14,747 nucleotides of DNA from Acetothermia bacterium UBA7521 (GCA_002479455.1 DLNB01000007.1:3297-18043); one strand, 5' to 3'; shown: positions 6,662 to 14,741, counted from the first letter of the stretch. Notes: generated from the letters alone by a model not told the origin. Numbers and translations: made by a program.

Positions 6662-9600
6662 CTACCTCCCGCTCCGCTTGAGCCACACCCGACCGGTCCG
6701 CCCGTGGACCTCCAGTTCCGCCTCGTACTCAGCCCCAGCCAATTCCCCTTCCCGAACCGACACAGCGAGCACCTCGTCCCCGATCCTGTCTGCAGACCAA
6801 CGGAAGATCTCCCCCAGCGCTCCAGCAAACCCGACCTCAATCCGGTCCGTCACCACGAACCCCGCTTCCTTGCGGGCAAGCTGGAGGCGGTGGACGAGCT
6901 CGCGCAGGTCGCCCTCCGCTTTCAACGCATCGTCCAAGCGTAGGTCGAGGGCCACAGCACCGTCTGGTCCTGCAAACACAACGAACCCCTCCACCGGCCG
7001 CCACTCCACCTTGACCATCTCTGGATCGAGCACGATCCGTTCTCCATCCACCTGGATCTCGATCCGTTCACGGGAGGCGAGGTCGGCCGCCAGTTGACGG
7101 GGATCGGCCTGCCCGAGGGCCGCCGCAATCTTGGGCGCGCGCTCCCCGTGCAGTGGACCCAACCGCCGGAACTCCGGCGACACCTTCGGCACGCGATACG
7201 GATCGAGGCTCTCCCCCCGGAGGATGCTGACCACGTTCACCTCGTCCCGAACGAGGGCCCACAGCTCGTCGGGAATCGCCTCGTCTCCTTCCTGGTGAAG
7301 GACGTGAAGAGCGGGCAGGGGCTGGCGGACCTTGACCTTGGCCAGGTTGCGCGCCCCCAACGCAAGCGAGGCCACGCTGCGCACGCGGGCCATCTGCGTT
7401 TCCAGCGACGGGTCGCGGGCCGGCGGCTCCGGCCAATCGGTGAGGTGGACGGAGTCAGGATCCCCCTCGGTTCGTAGGGACGCCCACATCGCCTCGGCGA
7501 GGAACGGGGTGAACGGAGCGAGGAGGAGAGCAAGCGCGCGCAGCGCCTCGTACAGGGTCCCGTACGCACACAGCTTGTCCTGGGTTAGGCCTCCGCCCCA
7601 GAACCGAGGGCGGGACAGGCGGATATACCAGTTGGAGAGATCGTCCACGAGCCAAGCGAGCTCGCGTGTCGCCGCCAGCGGGTCGTAGCCGTCGAGGGCC
7701 GCAGTCGCCCGCTCCACCGCCGCCCCCAGCCGGGACACGAACCACCGGTCGAGCCCCGGACGGTCGGCCACCGTGGGCACCACGGTGGATGGAGTGAACC
7801 CGTCGATCCCCGCGTAGAGGGCGAGAAAATCGTGGCAATTGCGCACCGTATCGAGAAACCCGAACCGCGCCTGGCGGGCACCGCTCTCGTCGTACCGCCG
7901 CTCGTTCCACGGCGCGGATTCCGAGGCCAGGCACCACCGCACCGCATCGGCGCCGTGGGTCTCCACGATCGGCATCGGATCGAGCACGTTGCCCCGCGAC
8001 TTGCTCATCTTCTGACCCTCGCTGTCGAGCCCCATCCCGGTGACGAGGACGTTCCGGTACGGCGCGGACCCGTGGAGGAGGACACCGGTAACGAGCATTG
8101 TGTAGAACCAGCCACGGGTCTGATCGAGTCCCTCGCTGATGAAATCTGCAGGGTAGGATGCCTTCATCCGGTCCCCGTTCTCGAACGGGTAGTGCCACTG
8201 CGCGGTGTGCATCGAGCCGGAGTCGAACCACGTATCGAGGACGTACGGCACGCGGCGCATCACCCCGTTGCACCGCTCCCGAGGACAGCGAAGCTCGACC
8301 CGGTCCACGTACGGCCGGTGGAGTTCCACCTCGCGGGCGAGGTCGGGGTCCACCGCGTGTTCGACGAGTTCCGCTCGCGACCCAACCACCCTCTTGTCCC
8401 CGCACGCGTCGCAGATCCACACCGGCAGCGGCGTCCCCCAGTACCGATCGCGGGACAGGGCCCAGTCGCGCATCGAGGCGAGGAAGTCCCTGAACCGGCT
8501 CTCCCCGACGTGCTCCGGGTGCCAGGCGATCGTCTCGCTGGCCGCGATGATCTCGTCCTTGGCACGTGTCGTGGCGATGAACCACGAGTCGAGGGCGTAG
8601 TAGAGGAGCGGGGTATCGCACCGCCAGCAGAACGGGTACTCGTGCTCGTAGTCTTCTCTGCGCAACAGGCGACCCCGCTCCGCGAGGTCCTTGAGGATGA
8701 GCGGATCCGCGTCCTTCACGAACACGCCCGCGGCAAGGGGGAACTCGTCGATGAACCGTCCGGCCTTGTCCACTGGCTGAAGGAAGTCCGGGAAACCAGA
8801 GTCTGGTCCCAACAGATTGTAGTCCTCCTCGCCGAACGCGGGGGCGATGTGGACGATCCCCGTCCCCTCGTCCAGCGACACGAAGCCAGCTGGCCAAACC
8901 TGATACGCACCAGCGCTCCGCGTCAGCCCGTACAGGGGGTCGTAGTGCTGGTGGAGAAGCTCGCGCCCCGGGAAGACGCGAAGGATCTTCGCGTCACCCC
9001 CCAGCACGGAGGAGACCCGCGATTCAACGAGGATCAGCCTCTGTCCATCATGCTGGACCTCGGCGTACTGGGCGTCGGGGTTGACGGCCACGGCCACGTT
9101 GGCGGGGAGCGTCCAGGGAGTCGTGGTCCACACCAGCAGCGACACATCCGGATCATCGCGCAGCGGCATCCGGACGAACACAGAGGGGTCGGCCACCCGC
9201 CGGTACCCCTGCGCCACCTCGTGGGAGGAGAGCGACGTCCCACACCGTGGGCAGTAGGGGAGGATCTTGTGCCCCGGGTACAGGAGCCCTTGGCTGTGGA
9301 TCTCCTTAAGCTCCCACCACAGGGTCTCGATGTAGTCGTCGGTGTAGGTTACATACGGGTCATCCAAGTCGATCCAGAACCCGAGGCGCCGGATCATGTC
9401 CGCCCACGCCTGGATGTACTTGCGCACGGAGCCTTTGCATTGGGCGACGAACTCCTCCACCCCGTAGCGCTCGATCTCCGCCTTGGTGCTGATCCCCAGC
9501 GCCTTCTCCACCTCGAGCTCCACCGGCAGGCCATGGCAGTCCCACCCCGCCTTGCGGCCGACGTAGTGACCCCGCATCGTGTGGTAGCGGGGGAAGAGGT

Positions 9601-9793
9601 CCTTCTGGAGACGGGCGAGGAGGTGCCCGATGTGCGGTCGGCCGTTGGCCGTGGGCGGTCCTTCGTAGAATACGAACCGGGACCCACACCCCCTTTGTTG
9701 GAGCGACCGCACGAAGGCCCGGCTCTCCTCCCAGAACGCGAGCACAGCTCGCTCGCGAAGTGCTGGATCTGCCTCAAGTTTTGTGAACCCCAC
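6662..9793 (-). CDS. ileS: Isoleucyl-tRNA synthetase, eukaryote-like (type 2)
   Basis: Class Ia synthetase that charges tRNA-Ile and edits misactivated valine. 1043 aa from the GTG at 9793, which has AAGGAGG five bases upstream; the longer frame from 9829 lacks this. Domains in order: Rossmann half 1 with HIGH at 54-57; CP1 editing domain with WTTTPWTLPAN (from 222) and HIAPAFGEEDY (315-325) carrying the editing Asp; catalytic half 2 with KMSKS at 595-599; helical anticodon-binding domain (about 650-800); and a long C-terminal extension of about 200 residues typical of type-2 enzymes instead of the C-terminal zinc finger of the E. coli type. Phrases such as EGPPTANGRPHIGHLLA and GWDCHGLPVELEVEK match the eukaryotic/type-2 clade, which is generally mupirocin-tolerant. 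Cys pairs occur at 181/184, 389/392, 461/464 and 503/508, possible zinc sites. It runs directly into purA. Confidence 0.97.
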   Translation of the reverse strand: MGFTKLEADPALRERAVLAFWEESRAFVRSLQQRGCGSRFVFYEGPPTANGRPHIGHLLARLQKDLFPRYHTMRGHYVGRKAGWDCHGLPVELEVEKALGISTKAEIERYGVEEFVAQCKGSVRKYIQAWADMIRRLGFWIDLDDPYVTYTDDYIETLWWELKEIHSQGLLYPGHKILPYCPRCGTSLSSHEVAQGYRRVADPSVFVRMPLRDDPDVSLLVWTTTPWTLPANVAVAVNPDAQYAEVQHDGQRLILVESRVSSVLGGDAKILRVFPGRELLHQHYDPLYGLTRSAGAYQVWPAGFVSLDEGTGIVHIAPAFGEEDYNLLGPDSGFPDFLQPVDKAGRFIDEFPLAAGVFVKDADPLILKDLAERGRLLRREDYEHEYPFCWRCDTPLLYYALDSWFIATTRAKDEIIAASETIAWHPEHVGESRFRDFLASMRDWALSRDRYWGTPLPVWICDACGDKRVVGSRAELVEHAVDPDLAREVELHRPYVDRVELRCPRERCNGVMRRVPYVLDTWFDSGSMHTAQWHYPFENGDRMKASYPADFISEGLDQTRGWFYTMLVTGVLLHGSAPYRNVLVTGMGLDSEGQKMSKSRGNVLDPMPIVETHGADAVRWCLASESAPWNERRYDESGARQARFGFLDTVRNCHDFLALYAGIDGFTPSTVVPTVADRPGLDRWFVSRLGAAVERATAALDGYDPLAATRELAWLVDDLSNWYIRLSRPRFWGGGLTQDKLCAYGTLYEALRALALLLAPFTPFLAEAMWASLRTEGDPDSVHLTDWPEPPARDPSLETQMARVRSVASLALGARNLAKVKVRQPLPALHVLHQEGDEAIPDELWALVRDEVNVVSILRGESLDPYRVPKVSPEFRRLGPLHGERAPKIAAALGQADPRQLAADLASRERIEIQVDGERIVLDPEMVKVEWRPVEGFVVFAGPDGAVALDLRLDDALKAEGDLRELVHRLQLARKEAGFVVTDRIEVGFAGALGEIFRWSADRIGDEVLAVSVREGELAGAEYEAELEVHGRTGRVWLKRSGR

Positions 9794-9873
9794 GCCTTCC
9801 TCCTTCCACAGTCCAAAGCACGAACCCAATGATCTGCTTCTCGTTGCTCGTTACCGGAATGCGCTGGAGTGCG

Positions 9874-9902
9874 TTATCCCTGCCCCTGGGGGGGCAGGAT
9901 AA
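9874..9902. repeat. Bulged 12-bp palindrome in the purB-ileS gap
   Basis: The arms TTATCC(C)TGCCCC (9874-9886) and GGGGCAGGATAA (9891-9902) pair over 12 bp with one bulged C and a four-base loop TGGG. It lies 20 bases after the purB stop and about 80 bases before the ileS start. Neither strand shows a T-run after it, so it is not a classical terminator. It could be an RNA processing or stability element, a protein-binding site or part of a repeat family. No T-box features are seen in this 129-base gap, which is too short for one. Confidence 0.55.
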
Positions 9903-9922
9903 GACGACAGATCCACTTTTGC

Positions 9923-11242
9923 TCAGACATCACGGTCTCCGTGGGAAGTATACCCTTCCTCCCGCACACGGTCGAACGCCGCGGGGGCGTTGCCGAGGGC
10001 CGACCGGAGAGCGAACGCGGACCGAATTTCTTCCGGGCCCAGCCGCTCCCGGACGATCGGATCGGTCTCCGCGACGCGGGCGAGCTCCATCTCCTGGTCA
10101 CGGGCCGCATCGGCCAGGCGCGACACGAGGTCATGGGCCTCGCGCCGGCTGAGTCCCGACCGCACGAGCGCGAGAAGCAGCCCCTCCGAGAAGGGGAGTC
10201 CCCCCGCGTCCGCGATGTGTGCCCGCATCCGGTCGGGGAAGACGACGAGCCGGTTCACGAGGTCCGCCCCCCGGGCAAGCAAGTAGTCCACGAGGGTGAA
10301 GCACTGCGGGAAGAGCACCCTCTCCACCGAGGAATGGGACATGTCCCGTTCGTGCCACAGGGCGTTGTCCTCCAGAGCCAGGCTGACCCCGGCCCGCACG
10401 ACGCGGGCCAAGCCGCACAGCCGCTCGGAGAGGATCGGGTTCCTCTTGTGGGGCATCGCCGACGATCCTTCGGGCATCCCCTCGGCGACTTCCCCGACCT
10501 CGGACCGCGACAGAAGCCGGACCTCGAGGGCAACCTTCTCCACGAGGGAGGCAGCTGAAGCAAGGGCAAACAGGACCTCGGCGTGGCGATCGCGCGACAC
10601 GATCTGGGTCGCGACCGAGCACGGCCGGAGCCCGAAGGCGGCGAGGGCCTTCTCCTCAGCGGCAGGCGGGAAGTAAGCGTGAGTCCCCACCGCGCCGGAG
10701 AGCTTGCCCACCGCGATCCCATCCCGCGCCCGCTGGATCCGGGTCTGGATCCGCCTCAGCTCATCCCACCAGACAAGAGCTTTCCGTCCGAACGTGGTCG
10801 GCGCCGCCCACTGGCCGTGGGTCCGGCCGAGGATCGGGTCATCGCGATGCCGCTCCGCGAGCGCCCCCAACGCTTCCCCCAGCCGCGCAGCTCTCCCGTA
10901 GACGAGATCGAGGGCCGAGACGAGGGTCAGGGCGAGGGCGGTGTCCTTGATGTCGGACGACGTGAGGCCGTAGTGGAGCCAGCGACCGTCGGGGCCCACC
11001 GTCTCCTCGATTGCCCACAGAAAAGCCACGAGATCGTGTCCGGTCTCCGTCTCCCAGACCTGAATACGCTTCCGATCGATTCGCGCCCGCGCGGAAACGA
11101 CTGCCGCCGTCCCCTGCGGGATCTCCCCCGCCTCCTCCAGCGCGGCGAGGGCAGCGAGCTCCACGCGCAGCCACCGCTCGTACTGGGCGTCGAGCGTCCA
11201 CAGGTCCTTCATCGGGGCGAGCGCATACCGATCGAGCGTCAC
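9923..11242 (-). CDS. purB: Adenylosuccinate lyase
   Basis: Homotetrameric fumarase/aspartase-superfamily lyase that removes fumarate from SAICAR and from adenylosuccinate, so it acts twice in purine synthesis. Landmarks: RYALAPMKDLW at the N terminus, GHDLVAF (His69), HYGLTSSDIKDTA, GRTHGQ (His142), GKLSGAVGTHAYF, and the signature SSAMPHKRNP at 260-269 whose serine is the catalytic base, then LWHERDMSHSS. Length 439 aa from the GTG at 11242 fits the family, whose N terminus normally begins one or two residues before this RY. However, no ribosome binding site lies at normal distance from that GTG: the GGGGAGG is 20 bases upstream. An in-frame TTG at 11278 would add 12 residues, with a GAGGT 12 bases before it. 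The start is therefore uncertain. First gene of the minus-strand cluster, divergent from transketolase. Confidence 0.96.
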   Translation of the reverse strand: MTLDRYALAPMKDLWTLDAQYERWLRVELAALAALEEAGEIPQGTAAVVSARARIDRKRIQVWETETGHDLVAFLWAIEETVGPDGRWLHYGLTSSDIKDTALALTLVSALDLVYGRAARLGEALGALAERHRDDPILGRTHGQWAAPTTFGRKALVWWDELRRIQTRIQRARDGIAVGKLSGAVGTHAYFPPAAEEKALAAFGLRPCSVATQIVSRDRHAEVLFALASAASLVEKVALEVRLLSRSEVGEVAEGMPEGSSAMPHKRNPILSERLCGLARVVRAGVSLALEDNALWHERDMSHSSVERVLFPQCFTLVDYLLARGADLVNRLVVFPDRMRAHIADAGGLPFSEGLLLALVRSGLSRREAHDLVSRLADAARDQEMELARVAETDPIVRERLGPEEIRSAFALRSALGNAPAAFDRVREEGYTSHGDRDV

Positions 11243-11303
11243 GGACGAAGGATAGACCGTTTCCTCCCCACGCGCCAATCTCTGAAGGCACGACCTCGAT
11301 GGC

Positions 11304-11327
11304 TATAATCCACCGAGCCTGAGGAGG
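11304..11327 (+). promoter_or_regulatory. -10 box and ribosome binding site of transketolase; divergent promoter region
   Basis: A perfect TATAAT lies at 11304-11309 and GAGGAGG at 11321-11327, five bases before the GTG at 11333. Transcription would start near 11316, giving a very short leader. At 17 bases upstream there is only TCTGAA, so the -35 is poor. The same 90-base gap must also contain the purB promoter; the minus strand reads GATTATAG over the same bases, so the two promoters may overlap. That second role is inferred. Confidence 0.55.
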
Positions 11328-11332
11328 GCACA

Positions 11333-13411
11333 GTGAGCCGAACCGAGAACGAGAACCGAGCGGTGAATGCGTTGCGCTTCTTGGCCGCGGACATGGTGGA
11401 AACCGCCAAGTCCGGCCACCCCGGGCTCCCCCTCGGCGCGGCACCGATGGCCTACGCCCTGTGGACGCGCCACCTCAAGCACAACCCGCGAAACCCGACG
11501 TGGCCCGACCGGGATCGGTTCATCCTCTCCGCCGGTCACGGCTCGGCCCTCCTCTACGCCCTCCTCCACCTCGCCGGGTACGACCTCCCCCTTGACGAAC
11601 TCGCGCGGTTCCGCCAGTGGGACAGCCGCACGCCGGGGCACCCCGAGGCGGGCCTGACCCCAGGGGTCGAGGTGGCAACGGGCCCCCTCGGCCAGGGCTT
11701 GGCCATGGCCGTAGGGATGGCGATGGCCGAGGCCCATCTTGCCGCGCGGTTCAACCGTCCCGGCTACCCGGTTGTAGATCACTTCACCTACGTCCTGGCG
11801 AGCGACGGGGACCTCATGGAGGGGGTTTCTGCTGAAGCGTGCTCCCTCGCCGGCCACCTCCATCTCGGAAAGCTGATCGTCCTCTACGACCGGAACGGGA
11901 TCTCCCTTGCGGGCTCCACCGACCTCACGTTCACCGAGGACGTCCCCCAGCGGTTCGCCGCACACGGGTGGAACGTGATCGAAGTCGAGGATGGGAACGA
12001 CCTCACCCATATCTCTCACGCACTCGACACGGCGAAGGCCGACTCAGACCGACCCTCTCTCGTCTGCATCGCGACCACGATCGGCTACGGGGCCCCCCAG
12101 AAGCAGGGCTCGTTCCACGTCCACGGCGCGCCGCTGGGGGCGGAGGAACTCCAGGCGGCGAAGCGGAACCTGGGGTGGCCCGAGGAGCCGCTCCTGCTCG
12201 TCCCAGATGAGGCGCGTCGGCCGTTCCAGAGTGCAGCGGCTCGCGGTGAGAGGGAGGAACAGAGGTGGAACGAGGCTCTGGCGCGCTACACGAGGGACTA
12301 CCCGGAGTTCGCCCAGGAATTCCTGCGGCGGATCCGCGGTGACCTCCCCGCCCACTGGGACGCGAGTTTTCCCTCGTTCCCGTCGGGCGGGAAAGCCGTC
12401 TCCACCCGCAAAGCGTCCGAGGTCGTCCTGCAAGATCTCTCTCCTGTTATCCCCGACCTCATCGGCGGTTCAGCCGATCTCAACCCATCGTGCCTGACAT
12501 GGCTCACGGGAGAGGGTGACTTCGGATGCCCACCCGGGCCAGCCGACCGCCAAGGCGAGGTGGGCGGCGGCTGGAGCTACGCAGGCCGAAACCTCCACTT
12601 CGGCGTGCGTGAGCACGCGATGGGCGCGATCGCCGTGGGAATGGCCCGTCACGGCGGACTGAGGCCGTTCACGGGTACGTTCCTCGTGTTCTCCGACTAC
12701 ATGCGACCCCCGATCCGGCTCGCCGCGCTCATGCACGCCCCGGTCGTGTTCGTGTTCACCCACGACTCGATCGCCCTCGGCGAGGACGGCCCGACCCACC
12801 AGCCCGTCGAGCACCTGCTCGCGTTGCGTGCGATTCCCAACCTGACTGTGATCCGCCCCGCGGATGCGGCCGAGACCGTCGAGGCGTGGCGGGCCGCCCT
12901 CCTTCGTCGGGATGGCCCCACTGCCCTCATCCTCACCCGCCAGGACCTCCCCGTCCTCGACCGGTCCCGTCTCGCTTCCCCGGATGGGCTGCACCGGGGG
13001 GGGTACATCCTCTGGGAAGGCGCGCCCGGGGAAGAACCTGAGCTGATCCTCCTCGCGACCGGCTCGGAGGTCCGCGTTGCGCTCGCTGCCGGGGAGGAGT
13101 TGGCGCGGGACTGGGTCCGGGTGCGGGTTGTGGCCCTCCCGAGCTGGGACCTGTTCGACCGGCAACCGCAGGCGTACCGGGACGAGGTTGTTCCTCCTGC
13201 CGTGCGGGCGCGGGTGGCCGTGGAGGCCGCGCACCGGTTGGGATGGGAGCACTACGTGGGCTTGGACGGGGAGATCGTCGGGCTGGCGTCGTTCGGGGCC
13301 AGCGCCCCTGGGTCGGTCCTCCTCCGGGAGTTCGGGATCACCCCCTCGGCCGCGGTCGCCGCAGGTCAGCGGGTCTTGGCCCGCCTTCGAAAACGGGAGC
13401 CGGACCTCTGA
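11333..13411 (+). CDS. tkt: Transketolase
   Basis: Thiamine-diphosphate enzyme of the non-oxidative pentose phosphate pathway that moves two-carbon units from ketoses to aldoses. 692 aa, full length. Landmarks: SGHPGLPLGAAPM with His29, AGHGS with His69, PGHPE with His103, the TPP/metal motif SDGDLMEG at 157-164 with Asp158 and Asn188 of YDRNGIS, HVHGAPLG with His264, STRKAS, GGSADLNPS, the proton-relay Glu427 in REHAMGAIAVGM, DGPTHQPVEHL with Asp485 and His489, and the C-terminal LATGSEV domain. After the metal Asn the usual IS(I/L)DG reads ISLAG, a mild change away from the catalytic set. The GTG start has GAGGAGG five bases upstream. It is alone on its strand, divergent from purB. Its product supports ribose 5-phosphate supply for the purine genes next door, a contextual inference. 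Confidence 0.97.
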   Translation: MSRTENENRAVNALRFLAADMVETAKSGHPGLPLGAAPMAYALWTRHLKHNPRNPTWPDRDRFILSAGHGSALLYALLHLAGYDLPLDELARFRQWDSRTPGHPEAGLTPGVEVATGPLGQGLAMAVGMAMAEAHLAARFNRPGYPVVDHFTYVLASDGDLMEGVSAEACSLAGHLHLGKLIVLYDRNGISLAGSTDLTFTEDVPQRFAAHGWNVIEVEDGNDLTHISHALDTAKADSDRPSLVCIATTIGYGAPQKQGSFHVHGAPLGAEELQAAKRNLGWPEEPLLLVPDEARRPFQSAAARGEREEQRWNEALARYTRDYPEFAQEFLRRIRGDLPAHWDASFPSFPSGGKAVSTRKASEVVLQDLSPVIPDLIGGSADLNPSCLTWLTGEGDFGCPPGPADRQGEVGGGWSYAGRNLHFGVREHAMGAIAVGMARHGGLRPFTGTFLVFSDYMRPPIRLAALMHAPVVFVFTHDSIALGEDGPTHQPVEHLLALRAIPNLTVIRPADAAETVEAWRAALLRRDGPTALILTRQDLPVLDRSRLASPDGLHRGGYILWEGAPGEEPELILLATGSEVRVALAAGEELARDWVRVRVVALPSWDLFDRQPQAYRDEVVPPAVRARVAVEAAHRLGWEHYVGLDGEIVGLASFGASAPGSVLLREFGITPSAAVAAGQRVLARLRKREPDL

Positions 13412-13434
13412 CGGGGGGAAGCCCCCGTGAGAGG
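13405..13434 (+). terminator. Hairpin across the transketolase stop codon
   Basis: The arms CCTCTGACGGGGG (13405-13417) and CCCCCGTGAGAGG (13422-13434) form 12 pairs with one G-G mismatch and a GAAG loop. The tkt TGA (13409-13411) lies inside the left arm. No T-run follows, so termination would have to be non-canonical; 3'-end stabilisation is the alternative. The remaining sequence to the IS edge at 13523 holds nothing I recognise. Confidence 0.55.
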
Positions 13435-13522
13435 CCCTCCGCTCCGCCCGCCGGATCCCCAGCCGTCTTTCGCTTGACCAGCAGAAGCGGCCTCTGACCG
13501 ATCGCCCGTCAACTTCCGTGAC

Positions 13523-13579
13523 GCCTCAGAAGTAGGTGTTACCGAAGCCGGTGTCGATGCCTCAGAAGACATGTTACCG
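13523..13579 (+). repeat. Left terminal inverted repeat of the IS
   Basis: Contains two direct copies of CCTCAG-N-GTTACCG starting at 13524 and 13560. The inner copy overlaps the transposase stop codon (TAA, 13576-13574 on the minus strand), so the coding end and the end-binding site share sequence. Probable transposase-binding sites by analogy with other IS ends. Confidence 0.75.
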
Positions 13580-14668
13580 GGGCAACCTCGCGAGGGCTCG
13601 TAGGTTGGCCTCGATCCGCCGCTGAAGACCCGCCGGGTTCAGCGTGTTGTAGATCTCCTCGGCCTCGATCTTCTTCTCCTCGGGGACGTCGGGGGCGGCG
13701 AGGACCCGCCGGTAGGGTGTCCGAGCCAGGTCGTACTTCTTCCGTACCTTGCTGCCCACGCGCTCCTTGGAGATGAGTTTCCGCACCGGCTGGAAGTAGT
13801 TCACCACCAGCCGCCAGTCGGCGTAGATCGCCTCCAGGAGAGCCTGCGCCTCCCGCGACTCGTACCGCCGGTACCCCACAAGCTGGCGCACGACACACCC
13901 GTTCTTCCCCTCCACGTACGCTTGATCGTTCTTCTTGTACGGACGAGAGCGGGTGAACTGAACCCCTTCTTTCTGGCAGTACCTGTAGAGATGGGCGTTG
14001 AGGAACGCCGAGTCGTTGTCCGAGTCGATCCCCCACAGAGGGAACGGAAGGCGCTCCCGGATTCGCTGGATCGCCTTCCGTACCACCTCCTGGCTCCGGT
14101 TGACCACGGCCACCGGTTCACACCACAGAGTGGCGACGTCCACGGCGTTCAGGGTGTGGAGGTACTCCCCCGCCGTCGTCTCCCCGCAGTGGGCAACCAG
14201 GTCCAGCTCCAGGAACCCCAGGCCTACGTCCTCCCAGTCAGCGAACGTACGCACGGGGACCTTCGCCTTGCGGTAGCGGTGGGTAACAAGCATCCGGTCG
14301 ATCATGGCCGGGCTCATCTGGACGAGGAGCCTTCGGGTGTCTGGAGGCACGGCGATCTCCCCTTCCCGCTCCAGCACAGAGACGATCTCGGGGAGAAACG
14401 GAGCGAGGCGCTTGGAGCAGATCCGCCCGCAGACCTCCCACACCTGGAGGAGCGCCGCCTTCACGTCCGGGGTGTACACCCGGGGATGTCCCCGACGGTC
14501 CTTGCCCTGGGGTCTCCTTCCGTTCCGGAGGACGCGGATCGCGGCCTTACGGTGGTACCCGGTGAGGGCCACGAACTCGTCGAGGATCATCGTCGTGTCG
14601 CCACGCCTCGCACGCAGGTAGCGGCCGCGCAGTGCTCCCACCACCTCCGCCACGCTCGCTTGGGTCAT
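13574..14668 (-). CDS. DDE integrase-core transposase of the IS
   Basis: Transposase with an N-terminal helix-turn-helix (ILDEFVALTGYHRKAAIRVL at about 28-47) and a retroviral-integrase-type catalytic core (rve fold). The catalytic triad is D156 in FLELDLVAHCG, D217 in GIDSDNDSAF and E253 in AYVEGKNG, with 35 residues between the second Asp and the Glu, the canonical DD(35)E spacing. The core resembles the widespread IS481/ISNCY-like proteins with the phrases TGYHRK, SRPYKKND and VNYFQP; I cannot pin the family further. The frame is intact over 364 aa, so it may be active. ATG 14668 is preferred because GAGGAG lies six bases upstream, while the ATG at 14674 directly abuts it. The usual DNGSEF reads DNDSAF here, outside the triad. 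Confidence 0.9.
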   Translation of the reverse strand: MTQASVAEVVGALRGRYLRARRGDTTMILDEFVALTGYHRKAAIRVLRNGRRPQGKDRRGHPRVYTPDVKAALLQVWEVCGRICSKRLAPFLPEIVSVLEREGEIAVPPDTRRLLVQMSPAMIDRMLVTHRYRKAKVPVRTFADWEDVGLGFLELDLVAHCGETTAGEYLHTLNAVDVATLWCEPVAVVNRSQEVVRKAIQRIRERLPFPLWGIDSDNDSAFLNAHLYRYCQKEGVQFTRSRPYKKNDQAYVEGKNGCVVRQLVGYRRYESREAQALLEAIYADWRLVVNYFQPVRKLISKERVGSKVRKKYDLARTPYRRVLAAPDVPEEKKIEAEEIYNTLNPAGLQRRIEANLRALARLPR

Positions 14669-14685
14669 CGGCATCTCCTCGTCTT

Positions 14686-14741
14686 CGGTAACCCGAATCC
14701 TGAGGAACCGACATCCCGCTCGGTAACACTTTCACTGAGGC
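14686..14741 (-). repeat. Right terminal inverted repeat of the IS
   Basis: Minus-strand copies of CCTCAG-N7-GTTACCG start at 14740 and 14705. The inner copy ends 18 bases before the transposase ATG at 14668, so transposase binding here could also control its own promoter. The whole right end serves as the leader of the gene. Confidence 0.75.

Larger units (their letters stand above)
13523..14741. mobile_element. Complete-looking insertion sequence with two-site terminal inverted repeats
   Basis: The ends are inverted relatives of each other and flank a single transposase gene. Each carries two copies of a bipartite motif CCTCAG-N7/8-GTTACCG. Left copies: 13524-13544 (spacer 8) and 13560-13579 (spacer 7). 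Right copies on the minus strand: 14740-14721 and 14705-14686 (spacer 7 each). The copies are 36 bases apart on the left and 35 on the right. Between them GTGTTACCGA and TGTCG are also shared. The outermost identity is GCCTCAG, giving an element of about 1219 bp. The right flank is only six bases (AACTCG) before the window ends and does not match the adjacent left flank (CGTGAC), so a target duplication is not confirmed and the edges may be off by a few bases. Confidence 0.8.

Noticed and set aside
7832..9832. Long plus-strand open frame (666 codons)
   Set aside because: Lies opposite ileS, is rich in Arg/Pro/His as expected of GC-rich antisense frames, and has no recognisable domain.
9794..9922. 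T-box riboswitch upstream of ileS
   Set aside because: The gap is only 129 bases and has no T-box consensus or terminator/antiterminator pair.
13435..13522. Possible small gene or RNA between tkt and the IS
   Set aside because: Only 88 bases, no start with ribosome binding site and no strong fold beyond weak complementarity.
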